This document shows, in pieces, positions 42,205 through 52,800 of a DNA stretch of 64,000 nucleotides. The position numbers and the translations under genes are program-made. Positions within the stretch are counted from its first letter, which is position 1; the number at the start of each line of letters is the position of its first letter. Source of the DNA: Malus domestica (taxonomy: Eukaryota > Streptophyta > Magnoliopsida > Rosales > Rosaceae). The notes under the pieces were generated by a model. It had not been told where the DNA came from. It saw only the letters and a list, made by a program, of their open reading frames with translations, and did not search any database. Location: assembly GCF_042453785.1 (NCBI RefSeq), contig NC_091676.1:2549501-2613500 (forward strand), written 5' to 3'.

Positions 42205-45164
42205 ATGGATGACGACGATGGAGGAAGACAGGAGACGACGATGGAGGAAGACTGCATGAGTGCGCGCCCTAGTATGATGAGCGCGAGAACAAGGACACTA
42301 GTGGAAGCCATTCACTCGAGCCCCACGCAGTCCGTCCTCTATCTCGTCTGCGGAGCCTCTCAGGTAACATTTACGGCTAAATTAATGTGTGTGATTGAGA
42401 GTTTATCATGATTAATTAATCAGGATTAGCGTAAATCAGGTCGTGGCGTGGCTGCTGTCGATTCCTGGAGCATCGAACACGGTCCTGGAAGCGGTGGTGC
42501 CCTACTCCAGAATGTCGATGATCCAATTGCTCGGCAAGGTTTTAATTCTTCTATTTCTCGCTCTTAATTGTTTATTATTTCGTCAATTTATGGAATTTGA
42601 TCGAAATTTGTTTGCTTTCTGTGTTGCTGCAGATTCCGAACCAGTTTTGTAGTGCACACACTGCTGAAGAAATGGCTTTGTTGGCCTACAATCGCGCTCT
42701 CAAGCTCTCATCGCCAGGTTAGTGCTATTTCACACTCACTGGTTCACTATGTGGTTATACATACATACATACATACATACATACATACGGTTATAAGTAT
42801 AGAATCATACTTGAGTTCTGAATTCGGATTCGGATAGTGTTTTAAAGCTATGTCTTGCAGTTGCATTTCCTCCAAGCTTTGTACTCTATACATGATTCCA
42901 TATATATGATTAGTTGGTTCACTAGCTTTGCGTAGCATGGAAAGCTTCAACTTTCTAGTTGCTCTAGTGCCAAACACAGGATAATGAGGTGGCATCTGTA
43001 GCTTAAGTGCTGACGAACTCATGCATAATGTTTTAGGTATTATGTGAATGTGGCTCTTATACCCCATCTTTTTTCTATGCAATAGGTTCCCCGGTTCTTG
43101 GTGTAGGTTTCACTGCTACTTTGGCTACCTCACGTCCAAAACTCGGAGACCACAGGTATAATTTGAATGTGTGCATATTTTATTTGATCTAGTTGGATAT
43201 GCACTTGTTGTATGTTCTAGCATGCATAAATAGAGCCACTGAGTAATGATGGCAGAAACAGAGGATCCAAGTAAGAAACTGCATTTTGACACACGTTGAT
43301 TTTCATAAAATCCAATTCGTTTGTGCCATTGTACATATTATAGTTTGGTTTTATGGTTTTTACTTTAAGATATGTTACACGCATAACACCTCCCATAAGG
43401 GCTTGCTTTATTTATTTAGTGTTTTCTTCATGCTTCGTCAACCTAGGCCTGCTTACTTCATTCTTTCTTCTTGATGTTTAGGCTTCACTTGTCAACAAGG
43501 ACATCCGACAGACTTTGGGTGTCAACAGTGACTCTTTCTAAGGTGATTGTCATTTATTATTGTCTTGATTATGATCTTCAAGTTTTCCATTTCTTATGTC
43601 ATGCTTGTTGTCATTTTAGGGTCTACGAAATCGAGAGGAAGAAGATATGGTTGCAAGTCATCTTTTACTCAAGGTCTGAGAAAATTTCTACTAGTTACTC
43701 TGGGGACCTTATATATAGGGAAAGAAAATTTAGCAACATAATTCCACACCTTTATTAGCTTCGTAGCTTTGCTAAATGTGACTTGCTTAAACTCATATTT
43801 CAAATCTGTTTCTTTCTATTAATTTGTTACAGGCAATTGCAAATTCATGCAAAGTTCCCGGGACATTTGTTTCAGAGCTCACTGAATCTGAAGTACCTGA
43901 TGAATGTGAAATGAATTTTAGTGAAGATGAAGAGTTGGAGCAACTTATTAACGGGCAAATATGCTTTAAGGTGTATCCATTTTCAAGTGGTAGGATTTAA
44001 TTAACATAACCTCAGCACAATGTGTTCTATAGTTATACAGGTCAGTGTGCTCCTTGGCTGTTTGCATAATGCTTTGTTTTTCATTGAGTTTTGCAGAACC
44101 ACACATGTTGACTGCAGAAAGGAAGATAATATTGCCTGGTTCTTTTGATCCATTACATGAAGGTCACATGAAGCTCTTGGAGGCTGCTACTAGGTACAAC
44201 AGCTTGCTTTAACTGGCACTCTCTCTTTTCTAAAATTGAAAAGGCATGTATAATAATACTCGTCAATCACTCATTTATATGCAGCTTATGCGGCAATGGC
44301 TATCCATGCTTTGAGATTTCAGCAGTCAATGCTGATAAACCTCCACTTTCAGTATCAGAAATCAAAGATCGTGTCAAGCAGTTTGAAAAAGTTGGTAAGG
44401 CTGATTATCTATGACATTTTTTTGTCTTCCTTTTCCTTTTCCAGGATTTTGAGGGGTAATGAGTCTTTATACGGGATTAGTTGGTGAAATTTTTTGAGGA
44501 GAAAATCTTTTCACGTTATATATGCGTATAACATGGATAATGAGTCATTACTTATTTGATGTAGAAGTCATAATTTTTATCTTTGTCTAACAGGAAAAAC
44601 AGTCATTATATCCAATCAGCCATTTTTTTATAAGAAAGCTGAACTTTTCCCGGGCAGTGCTTTTGTGATTGGTGCGGACACAGCAGCGAGGCTGATTAAT
44701 GTATGCTCCTTCAATGCATATAGTTAAAAGTTAGATGGAGCGGTTAGTTTTATAACATTTGTATCTTGATGGTGGATATGCATGCTGAAGTTACATATGG
44801 AAGTTATCACTACTTTAATCACTTTTGCGAGCTAATTTTCTTCCTTTACAGCCGAAGTACTATGACGGGGACTACAAGAAGATGCTGGAGATACTTCTTG
44901 GATGCAAGAAAACAGGGACCACTTTTCTTGTGGGTGGCCGTAATGTACATGGTGTTTTCAAGGTAAGCTTTGCGATCATTACTGACCATCCATCCATTTT
45001 ACCGTTCTTTACGAAAGTTGTTTATTCGATCTGTTGTGTAATTACCTTGTCAGGTTCTTGAAGATTTTGATATTCCTGAGGAGTTAAGAGATATGTTCAT
45101 CTCAATACCAGAGTTCCGCGTGGATTTATCATCCACCGAAATTAGGAAACAGGTTGGAAAGTAA
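42205..45164 (+). CDS. CinA/PncC-like domain fused to NMNAT-like nucleotidylyltransferase
   Basis: Twelve exons: 42205-42363, 42440-42538, 42633-42717, 43086-43155, 43482-43542, 43620-43673, 43833-43989, 44097-44193, 44285-44394, 44594-44700, 44852-44962, 45054-45164; 406 residues, in phase throughout. Residues ~35-185 resemble the CinA C-terminal/PncC nicotinamide-nucleotide amidase fold (LLSIPGASNTVLEAVVPYSR, VGFTATLATSRPK). The usual ESCTGG motif is degenerate (VCGASQ). Residues ~235-406 are a nucleotidylyltransferase: GSFDPLHEGH with H249 and H252, and SSTEIRK near the C-terminus. The order recalls Arabidopsis At3g27610. A role in pyridine nucleotide recycling is inferred from the two families only. 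The start could also be the in-frame ATG at 42103 (34 residues more). Confidence 0.93.
42757..42788. repeat. (ATAC)n microsatellite
   Basis: About eight ATAC units within intron 3 of the fusion gene. Confidence 0.9.
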
Positions 45165-45643
45165 ATATCTCGCTGAATAAAATGCGATACCAAGAACTAG
45201 AGTGTATTCATATGTTTAAGAGAGGACATATCCTGTAAAAGTTGTACATGGGAGGGACACGGTAAAAGTGACATTGTTTTAAACCTATTATTGTGGTGTC
45301 ATGTGTCTATACCTTTCAACATAGCGTCGTGTGATTGGTTAATAACATCGTCGTCATCTTGCGTGTAACTTGTTCTCGCTGTTTCAAGGCATCCGGTGAG
45401 TTTGATGGATGTATGCTATGCTTTAGACATGTGACTTTGCCTAACCAAACGCTAGCTCATGGCAACATGTCAGCCACTGGAATCAAAAAGGCCAGATAAG
45501 AGAACTACTTGCATTCGGAAAAAATACGTTCATTATCCATTGATCATCCTAATTACATCCATTTGTAAGGCTGTAATACACAGGTAACATTTATCTTCGA
45601 AATAAACATTTCAATCAAAATCAAGTAATAAATAGTAAAAATA
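45165..45643 (+). other. 3' UTR and spacer after the fusion gene
   Basis: No gene or bounded repeat. The likely 3' UTR runs some hundred bases; no canonical poly-A signal stands out. Confidence 0.4.
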
Positions 45644-45653
45644 AAAATTTACA

Positions 45654-45976
45654 CGCTTTTTATCTAAAGTTGTTCATGAAATTGTTATAACTCCTCACTT
45701 TGGTATATGCGATATAAAATCGATAGAAGTGGTTTTGGAGATTGGTCCACCGTTAATCATTTTGGCCTTTTGTGAGAAATCTCCGTTAAATTGAAGATAG
45801 TTTTGTCAAACCAACATTCCTATTGGATTGATGGTTTCTTCAATTTAACGGAGATTTTTCAAAAAATGATCAAAATGACGATGGACAATCTAAGAGTCAA
45901 CTTCTATCGATTTTGAATCTCAGAGACCAAAATAAGAAGTTACAACAATCTCATTAACTATTTTGGCTAAAGAGCC
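45654..45976. mobile_element. Long-TIR MULE-like MITE, second family, copy 2
   Basis: Arms pair as in the copy at 35734 (TATAACTCCTCACTTTGG with CCAAAATAAGAAGTTACAAC; TCGATAGAAG with CTTCTATCGA). AAAATTTACA flanks both sides (45644-45653, 45977-45986), a perfect 10-bp duplication. Inner parts include CTCCGTTAAATTGAAG with its inverse. Confidence 0.88.
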
Positions 45977-46105
45977 AAAATTTACAGTTTCCTATTCCCC
46001 GGCCAATTTGTTTTTTTCAAAGTTGTATTCTGCTGCTATCTCACCAGCCACAAGCGTGGTTCTTGGAAGCTGAGTTTCAGTCGCGCGCCGGGTGGCGGTT
46101 GCTGA

Positions 46106-46339
46106 TCAAGCACCGCAGCCAGCTCCACAGCCTGCAGCGGCGCAAGTAGAACCGTAAGTATCGTGACCGTTGGTGGAGGCTTTGTCTTTGGGAACGCCAT
46201 CTGCACAGGAGAAGATGATGGCTGAGATAACAACAAAGGTGGCCAGAGCTGCCCACAACATCACGAAAACTGATGCACTCCCGCCGCTTAAACCAGTCCC
46301 TCCACCTCCACTTCCTAGCTCTTTCCAGTCCCTCACCAT
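46106..46339 (-). CDS. Small single-pass membrane protein, 77 aa
   Basis: One exon, starting at the ATG at 46339. N-terminus MVRDWKELGSGGGGTGLSGG, then a hydrophobic segment at about residues 23-45 (VFVMLWAALATFVVISAIIF) and a tail ending CAAAGCGAGCGA, rich in Cys, Ala and Gly. It resembles short uncharacterised plant membrane proteins with a Gly-rich head and Cys/Gly/Ala tail; no function is known to me. A TATATAAG box lies 130 bp upstream, and the WKELG...GGGG head is not random-looking, which supports a real gene. Longer overlapping frames on the same strand (46036-46236, 46077-46439) are shadows. Confidence 0.65.
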   Translation of the reverse strand: MVRDWKELGSGGGGTGLSGGSASVFVMLWAALATFVVISAIIFSCADGVPKDKASTNGHDTYGSTCAAAGCGAGCGA

Positions 46340-46468
46340 ATGAACTGATAAACTGCAAGCTCCTACCTTCTCCCTTAGAAATGGCTGATAAGGCTTTCTG
46401 ATAAGCTGACCAACATACTAGTAGTCTAATTTTATCCAAAGGACGTGTTTTATATCTTTCCAGTTGCT

Positions 46469-46476
46469 CTTATATA
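46469..46476 (-). promoter_or_regulatory. TATA box of the small membrane protein gene
   Basis: Minus strand reads TATATAAG about 130 bp before the ATG at 46339. Confidence 0.5.
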
Positions 46477-46479
46477 TTG

Positions 46480-47479
46480 TGATTGGTGCCCATTGGCCAA
46501 TCACACTTCTCCGCGTTGGACGGGTGTGCGTGTGTATGTATACAGACACATTAAAATGGATAAACTAAAAATTTGGTCAGCCCAAAGTGTAAACGAATCA
46601 TCTGAAGTTTACTGAAATTATGGACCGCATAGTTTGAAAGAGAGCGGATGCAGAGAGATCATAGATGGACACATTATTCTTGTCAACTGGTCCAATTCAG
46701 CGATGCCGGCTTTGTTTAAAAAGGTGAGAATAAGTGATCTAGAAAGTGAAGACCTAGAGAAAGGAAGACTTGGGTGCAGTCTCCTTTGTTTCATATAAGA
46801 TATATATAGCTAAGGATCCGTATTACGGCAATGACTGTATCAGCATCATCAAGGTGTTGACATTGACAATGCCAGGTCTTCGATTCTGCGTCATTTCTAC
46901 TTAGTCTTTTTATTCTCTCTTTTTTTATGTAGTATGGATAATATTATAAATCCCCAAGGATAATGCGTCCACGTTCGATATTAAATATGCCATTCCTTCT
47001 TCTTTTTTCTCGAGAAAATGAGGAATTTTGCATGTACTTATATGTAGTTAAGTTATTTTTTATATTACTAACTGATTTTCGGGCGAAACTTTAACTTTCT
47101 GCACATATATTGTCTAGTTCTACAACTTCGATTTTTTCAACCAATTGGACGAGATAGGAGATAAACTGGAACGCTGAACGAAAGCACAACGTGGAAGGTG
47201 TTACGGTGAGTTGGGGAGGAAAATGGGTTTTCTTGTTTGGGTCAGAAAAGAATTAATATAGGGCCGTCGAAGCCCAAAGCGCAAAGAGACCCAAAAGAAG
47301 CAAAGAGAAGATAGACCATGACAAAGAGAAGAAAAGAGTTAGAGAAAGGAGGGAGGTGGTGGTGCTCTCAGTCTCATCCTCTCTCGGCCAAGTTGACACG
47401 GTGCAGCTGAATGTTGATCAAAATATAATTTATGGTACCAAGGCCTACATGATAAACAACTCAAAAATATTTCAGGACA
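46480..47479. other. Spacer, nothing certain
   Basis: 47290-47400 is GA-rich (AAAGAGAAGAAAAGAG) then CT-rich, leader-like, but no coding region follows. No gene supported. Confidence 0.4.
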
Positions 47480-47613
47480 TGTTGGGGCCAATAATAATGT
47501 TTTGGCGTGCCATGAAGTGCGGGTTAGTGTGTCATGCCATGCATTTTTCTAACACTTTGACACGCTAACCTTCACATTATGGCACGCCAAAACATTGCTA
47601 TTAGCGCCGACAC
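47480..47613. repeat. Compact imperfect hairpin (foldback MITE or small-RNA precursor)
   Basis: Left arm AATGTTTTGGCGTGCCATGA, then GTTAGTGTGTCA. Right arm TGACACGCTAACC, then ATGGCACGCCAAAACATT. These pair over about 40 bp with few mismatches around a ~20-bp loop, and looser pairing extends to CAATAAT/ATTAGCG. Target duplication not clear. The ends (TGTCGGCGCTAATAGC on the minus strand) suggest a MITE remnant. Confidence 0.65.
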
Positions 47614-47768
47614 TAGCCTTGCTTCTAAATTATTCCGAAATATATAGTAGGTAAAGTGTTGGCAAAATGCATGTAAAAGGAAAAAAGATATAAGAAATAG
47701 TAGACCCCGGAGCCTTAGATTATTTTTTTGAAAAATTACTACAACATAGTAGGCAATTATATATGAAC

Positions 47769-47839
47769 GTGTTCTTACTAGTAAGAACACATGTAAATTT
47801 TCAGTTTTACTAATGAACGTGTTCTTACCGGTAAGAACA
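47769..47839. repeat. Two perfect palindromes 50 bp apart
   Basis: 47769-47790 is a perfect 22-bp palindrome (half-site GTGTTCTTACT). 47820-47839 is a perfect 20-bp palindrome (half-site TGTTCTTACC). Both are preceded by ATGAAC or TGAACG, so the unit is a 50-bp direct repeat as well. Confidence 0.85.
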
Positions 47840-49652
47840 TATTCATATATATGACTCGCGTCTTGTTTTGTCCTAATTTCTAAAAAATAATGTAAGTTAG
47901 TGACAAAAATAGTTTAGTCCTCACCTCCATTTCGTTAACCAAATCAACTATTTGAATGCTGTGATTCCAAACTGCAAATCCCAAGCTTTTTATAAGAGGT
48001 TCTGTTTAGTGGGCTAGTTGGATGGGGTGTGATCAAGTAAATTATATTTGAGTACCAACCATTGTTTAATGCGTCTATACAATATCACGGATGAGATAAA
48101 TCTAGGATAACAGGGGTTTGGATTACAAGTCCAGAAGCAAATCGCGCTCGCGCCTCCGTTCTGATGCCTTCTCCTCACTGCATCATCTTCTTCTCATCTT
48201 CCTCGACATGGATTGATGCTTGATTTTCGTTGTGGGTAGCGATGTTGCAAGTTGATGTTTGATCTTTGCTAGATCGCGTTCGTTGTTGCAGTCTAGTTGA
48301 AGATTATGCTTGTTGGTAGAGAGAAGGTTGCTAGAATTCATATAGTCGATGCCGCTTAATGACACAGACTTTGTTGTTGCGGTTGGAAGATTTTCTTTAA
48401 ATGTTTTTCATATTCCAACCTATCTAATTGACTTGTTTATACCAGACACTAGACATGTATCTCAACCTTAACCTTCAAATTCTTTCGATAAAAAGAAAAT
48501 AAAAAGAAAATAAAAAAAAACCTTCAAATTCTACTCTAACAATTCAAAAACAATAACCTTCATGTCCTGTCCACTAAATGAGCCGTGAAGATCGTTTCCA
48601 GCATAGAAACAAACTTGGTCAGAACATTGGAACTAGGGTTATATTATTGAGGCAGCGACCAACAGATATTTTTCTTTTCCTGTCCTATTTCCTTTTATTT
48701 AACCAATAGATGAACGTGCAATTAATCTGAAACTCAAAACCCTAGCATGGAGGGTATATAGCATAAATAGTTGTATATATAAATCCATATAAGAACATAA
48801 GATCGATATATATTTCTTGTTCACGACGTACAGCTGTGCCGAATTCAATTAGAAACTCATCCTACATGATTTAACACAAACTAAAATGAGTAATTCTACC
48901 CAAAATTAAGTCTCATAAATCTCGATGAACATACATGTATCTACAAGTTCTATCTTGAGTAGCCTCTGAGAACGTAATTCACCCAGCTGCATGCTATTAC
49001 AATTTTGTTTATTACGTGATGAAGAGATAAACACGTAAAAGGTAGATAAACTCATAAGTGTATACAATCTAACTAGCATTGCCATTCAATAATCTCTTAG
49101 GGTGCAAGCAAACATGCATTAATTATCTTGACGAGAAGAGATTTTTCAATATATTCTTATTTATGTAATAATATATGATGTATATATTTATATTTCGAGC
49201 ATACTAAAATACTCGGCTTCAGGTTGTTCCCTTAAAATAACGTTGGAGTAAGTAAGTTGAGAGACAAAACAAATGAAAAAAACAGTCAAGTTGGTGGGGA
49301 TGAAGCTCCCCTAGTAGACACGAGTCATTTGTGTAGACGTGTGCCATCCAGCGTCCGACATGTAGCCCACACTACAGAACAGCAGTGCTGATCAAGGATT
49401 CAGGAGATACACTGAAGACTATGGGCTAAGCTGCTATGGATTTATACGGGCAAACAGACAAAGTCATCATCATGTTACTGATTACCCGAAAATCAACAAC
49501 TGATATTACGCATGTACAACCACAACGCGCCAAAATTTCGCGCATGCGCATGTAACGCAATCACACAATATTTTTTAGACTGCGATGAAGAGGCATTAGT
49601 GCAAAACCCCTTTGAAAGTTCTCTATCAGTTTCTCTGCCAAACCCCTTTGGA

Positions 49653-49656
<4 letters not shown>
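47840..49656. other. Spacer and bHLH upstream region
   Basis: No gene supported. 48120-48330 is moderately GC-rich with an open minus frame (48183-48365) lacking a domain. 49137-49212 resembles a decayed MITE with GAGATTTTTCAATAT. Confidence 0.4.

Positions 49657-49707
<51 letters not shown>
49657..49707. repeat. (TC)n microsatellite before the bHLH gene
   Basis: About 25 TC units ending 104 bp before the ATG at 49811, in the likely 5' UTR or core promoter. CT tracts at this position are common in plant promoters. Confidence 0.9.
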
Positions 49708-49709
<2 letters not shown>

Positions 49710-49810
49710 TTGTAAATAATATGTACACACATAGCGGTGCACCTCTTTGAGTTGCTTTTATTTGTTTGTTTGTGGCCTGAGCTGCTAAAGTCAAGTGGCG
49801 TTTACACATT

Positions 49811-52800
49811 ATGGTTAACATGCGCAACCAATTGCCCGACTGGAAAACTACCATCGCCAAGTCGTCCACCACCACCACCACCACATATGACGGTGAATAC
49901 TCTCAAGGTTTTCCGTATGAAAATTACGGTGTGCTTCCTATTGATTCGGTTGTCCTTGACCCTCCAACTGATAATTCTCATTGGAACAATACTAGTAGCA
50001 GCATTAGTGCAGCTGCGGCAGCTGGAGGAGATGACCATAAACATTTTCAAGAAATATTTCAGAATTTGTCGTATATTCAGCTTGATCCATTCTTACAAAT
50101 GCAGCAGCCCACACCCAATATTTTCTCGCACGATAAAGAGGTTATGTTGTGTGGGTTAAGCTTGGAAAAAGGAGAATTCAGTGGAAAGACGACGACGTCC
50201 CATGAGATGGTCCGTACATATTTAACTTAACTAGCTAGTTATAACTAATGTTCTTGTATTTCTTGTTAATTTGCTTAATTAATTATTTTTGTTTAATTAG
50301 GAAACTAAACCTGTAATGCTTTCTGGAGAATTTAAGCAAAGCAAAGACGAACGGCCCAAAAGAAGTCGTGCTACTGAACTGCATAATATGTCTGAGAGGG
50401 TGGGCCAACCACCCACTCAGCTTATCGTATTTCCTTGCCAACTTATATACTTTATTTTACTAATCAAACTAACTTAATTAATTACACTTGCTTGTTTTCA
50501 TGAGTAGATGCGTAGGAACAAAATCCGGGGGAAGCTGAAGGTGCTACAGGAGCTTATACCCAACTGTAACAAGGTGTGTATATATGTATATATAATGGCT
50601 TCTTTCTTCCCCTTGCCGCTTAATTTATATTGATGTTAAATTAGCTTCGATCGATAAAGAGATGGTACCCACAAAACTATTTGTTTGTATATATAACTTT
50701 ACTTATCCGACTTCTGACATAGGTGCCACCAGTGGCGAAGCCACGTGAGGGCGAGGAGTGGCAGCCGCCACTCCCCTCGCCGGAAAACACAGCCCCAGCG
50801 CAGGTTCAGCCTCTCCCCTCCCGGAAACCCAGCCCCTCCGCTCCGCAGCTCCGCTCCGTCTGTTCTGTTCTTCGGATGAACTGGTTCTCTGCAACTGGAT
50901 TCTTTTTTCTTTTCTTTTTTTAAATCCAGGCCAAAACGACGTCGTTTTGGTCCTGGTAAAAAAAAATTTAAAAACTGACACCAAACGGCGTCGTTTCATC
51001 TGTTTTGAAAAAATATATATATGGTGCCGGGGGGGGGGTAACGTGTCCCCCATTCAACCTTCTTTGCTCCGTCAATCACATACCCATTCCTTCTTCCTAC
51101 CTCCCGCAACGTCAAATCCAACCCAGATTTTCCCATCAATCTATCTCCTCCGTCGGCCTCATCCCAATCTCTCTCTTCCCAGAACGACCTCATGCTGAAT
51201 CCCTCTTTTCTCCGTCGACCTCATCCCAATCCTTTCCTCCAAGACAATGAATACAGTGATTATGAAGATTGGATTTTGATGATTTCAAAAATTGATCTTT
51301 GGCTTTTTTGATTAATAATCTTTACAGTTAATGATTTTGAAAAAAATAAATGGGGAAGAGAAGGACTGGAGGTGAATCTCCAGAGAAAAGAGGACTAGAA
51401 GCGGGTCTACGGAGAAGAGAAGGATTTCAGGGTGAGGTCGCCCGAAGAAGAGAAGGACTGGAGGTGGGTCTCTGGAGAAGAGAGGTTTGGGGCTAAAGAA
51501 TAAGCCCTGGGGTGGAAGTATTTAACAGACTTGTTGGAGTTGGAGAAGGAAGACCGAGTGTGTTTGGTCACATGTTTAAAAGAAGAGTCGATTGTTTGGT
51601 TACAAAGAATAGCAGAGTGCTTGGAGAAACTTTAAAGTTTAAAGGACAGGTGTTGTAAAATGGTTTCTCCACATAAGAAGTCAGTGAAATTGGGTACTCA
51701 CTGTTGATTACCCAAGTATTATCCTGGGAAAATATTAAATAGACAGGTGTTATAATGTTATTAGGCCACCTATTATAGTGAGTAAATTGACTACTGATTA
51801 GTCAGTATTCAAGTACTGTTCTTTTTTTTTTCTTTTGACCCCACCTTTTTTTTTGTGATTTGTTAACCCATTTCGCTCTTTTTTTCTTTTCTTTTTTATA
51901 ATTATTCTTGTATGTATTTTTTTCCCTCTTTTTAAGACCCCAACGTATTTATCTTAAACTCTCAGATTATATATTAATATTGTATTAATTTTTTAAGAAA
52001 TAATGTAAATATTGTTTAATGCTTATTTTACGATAAAAGAAATTTATTTAAATTCATCTAGGCTCCTACCTAAATCTCGCCTAGACGCCTAGCTGCTAGG
52101 CCCTAGTCCGCTGCCTGATTAGCGCCTAACGTTTTTTAGAATCTAATTCTAATCAATTTAAGCTTCTTACATGACTTTGATATTACCACTTACAACACTT
52201 TTGGTAAAGAGACTCTTTTATGTTATGAATATTGACTCAAAACTTTGTACTCTCTAATGTGAAGGCAACCGTTTCGATGAACATTGCACTCTTTTGAATT
52301 TCGCCCTTCCCCTCGGGAAATCTTGGCTTCGCCACTGGGTGCCACCCCACTGTAATTTGTTGTCATGACTTTGTTGAGAATAAGTCACACATAGGAGAAG
52401 AGATCTTGCATGAGTTTATAAGAAGTTGAGTTACTTCTTATATTGCCAATTGGTTATATTGCCAATTGGTTTTATAGTGGAACCTCAACTTTCTTCATGC
52501 TATAAGAGCAGTTGTCCCACGTGTGAAGCCAAACGGCCACATGTGCTCCACGTCACCCCGTTGTGTTGACCACGTGTTAGGCTTGAAAATTCGCCACACA
52601 TGAGGGGGCGGGTTGAGAATGAATCTCACAACAGGTGAGGGGGCGTGTTGAGAATGAGTCTCACATTGATGGGAGGAGGGATCTTGTATGAACTTATAAG
52701 AGGTTGAGATACTCCTTATATTGCCAATTGGCAACTCTGTTAGTACTACGATTTAGTTTTTTTTCTTTGGTAACAACTATTTAGTAGTATTTTTGTTTAT

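Noticed and set aside
50703-51250. Coding genes inside bHLH intron 3
   Set aside because: All frames lie within the hAT element, are low complexity and overlap on both strands.
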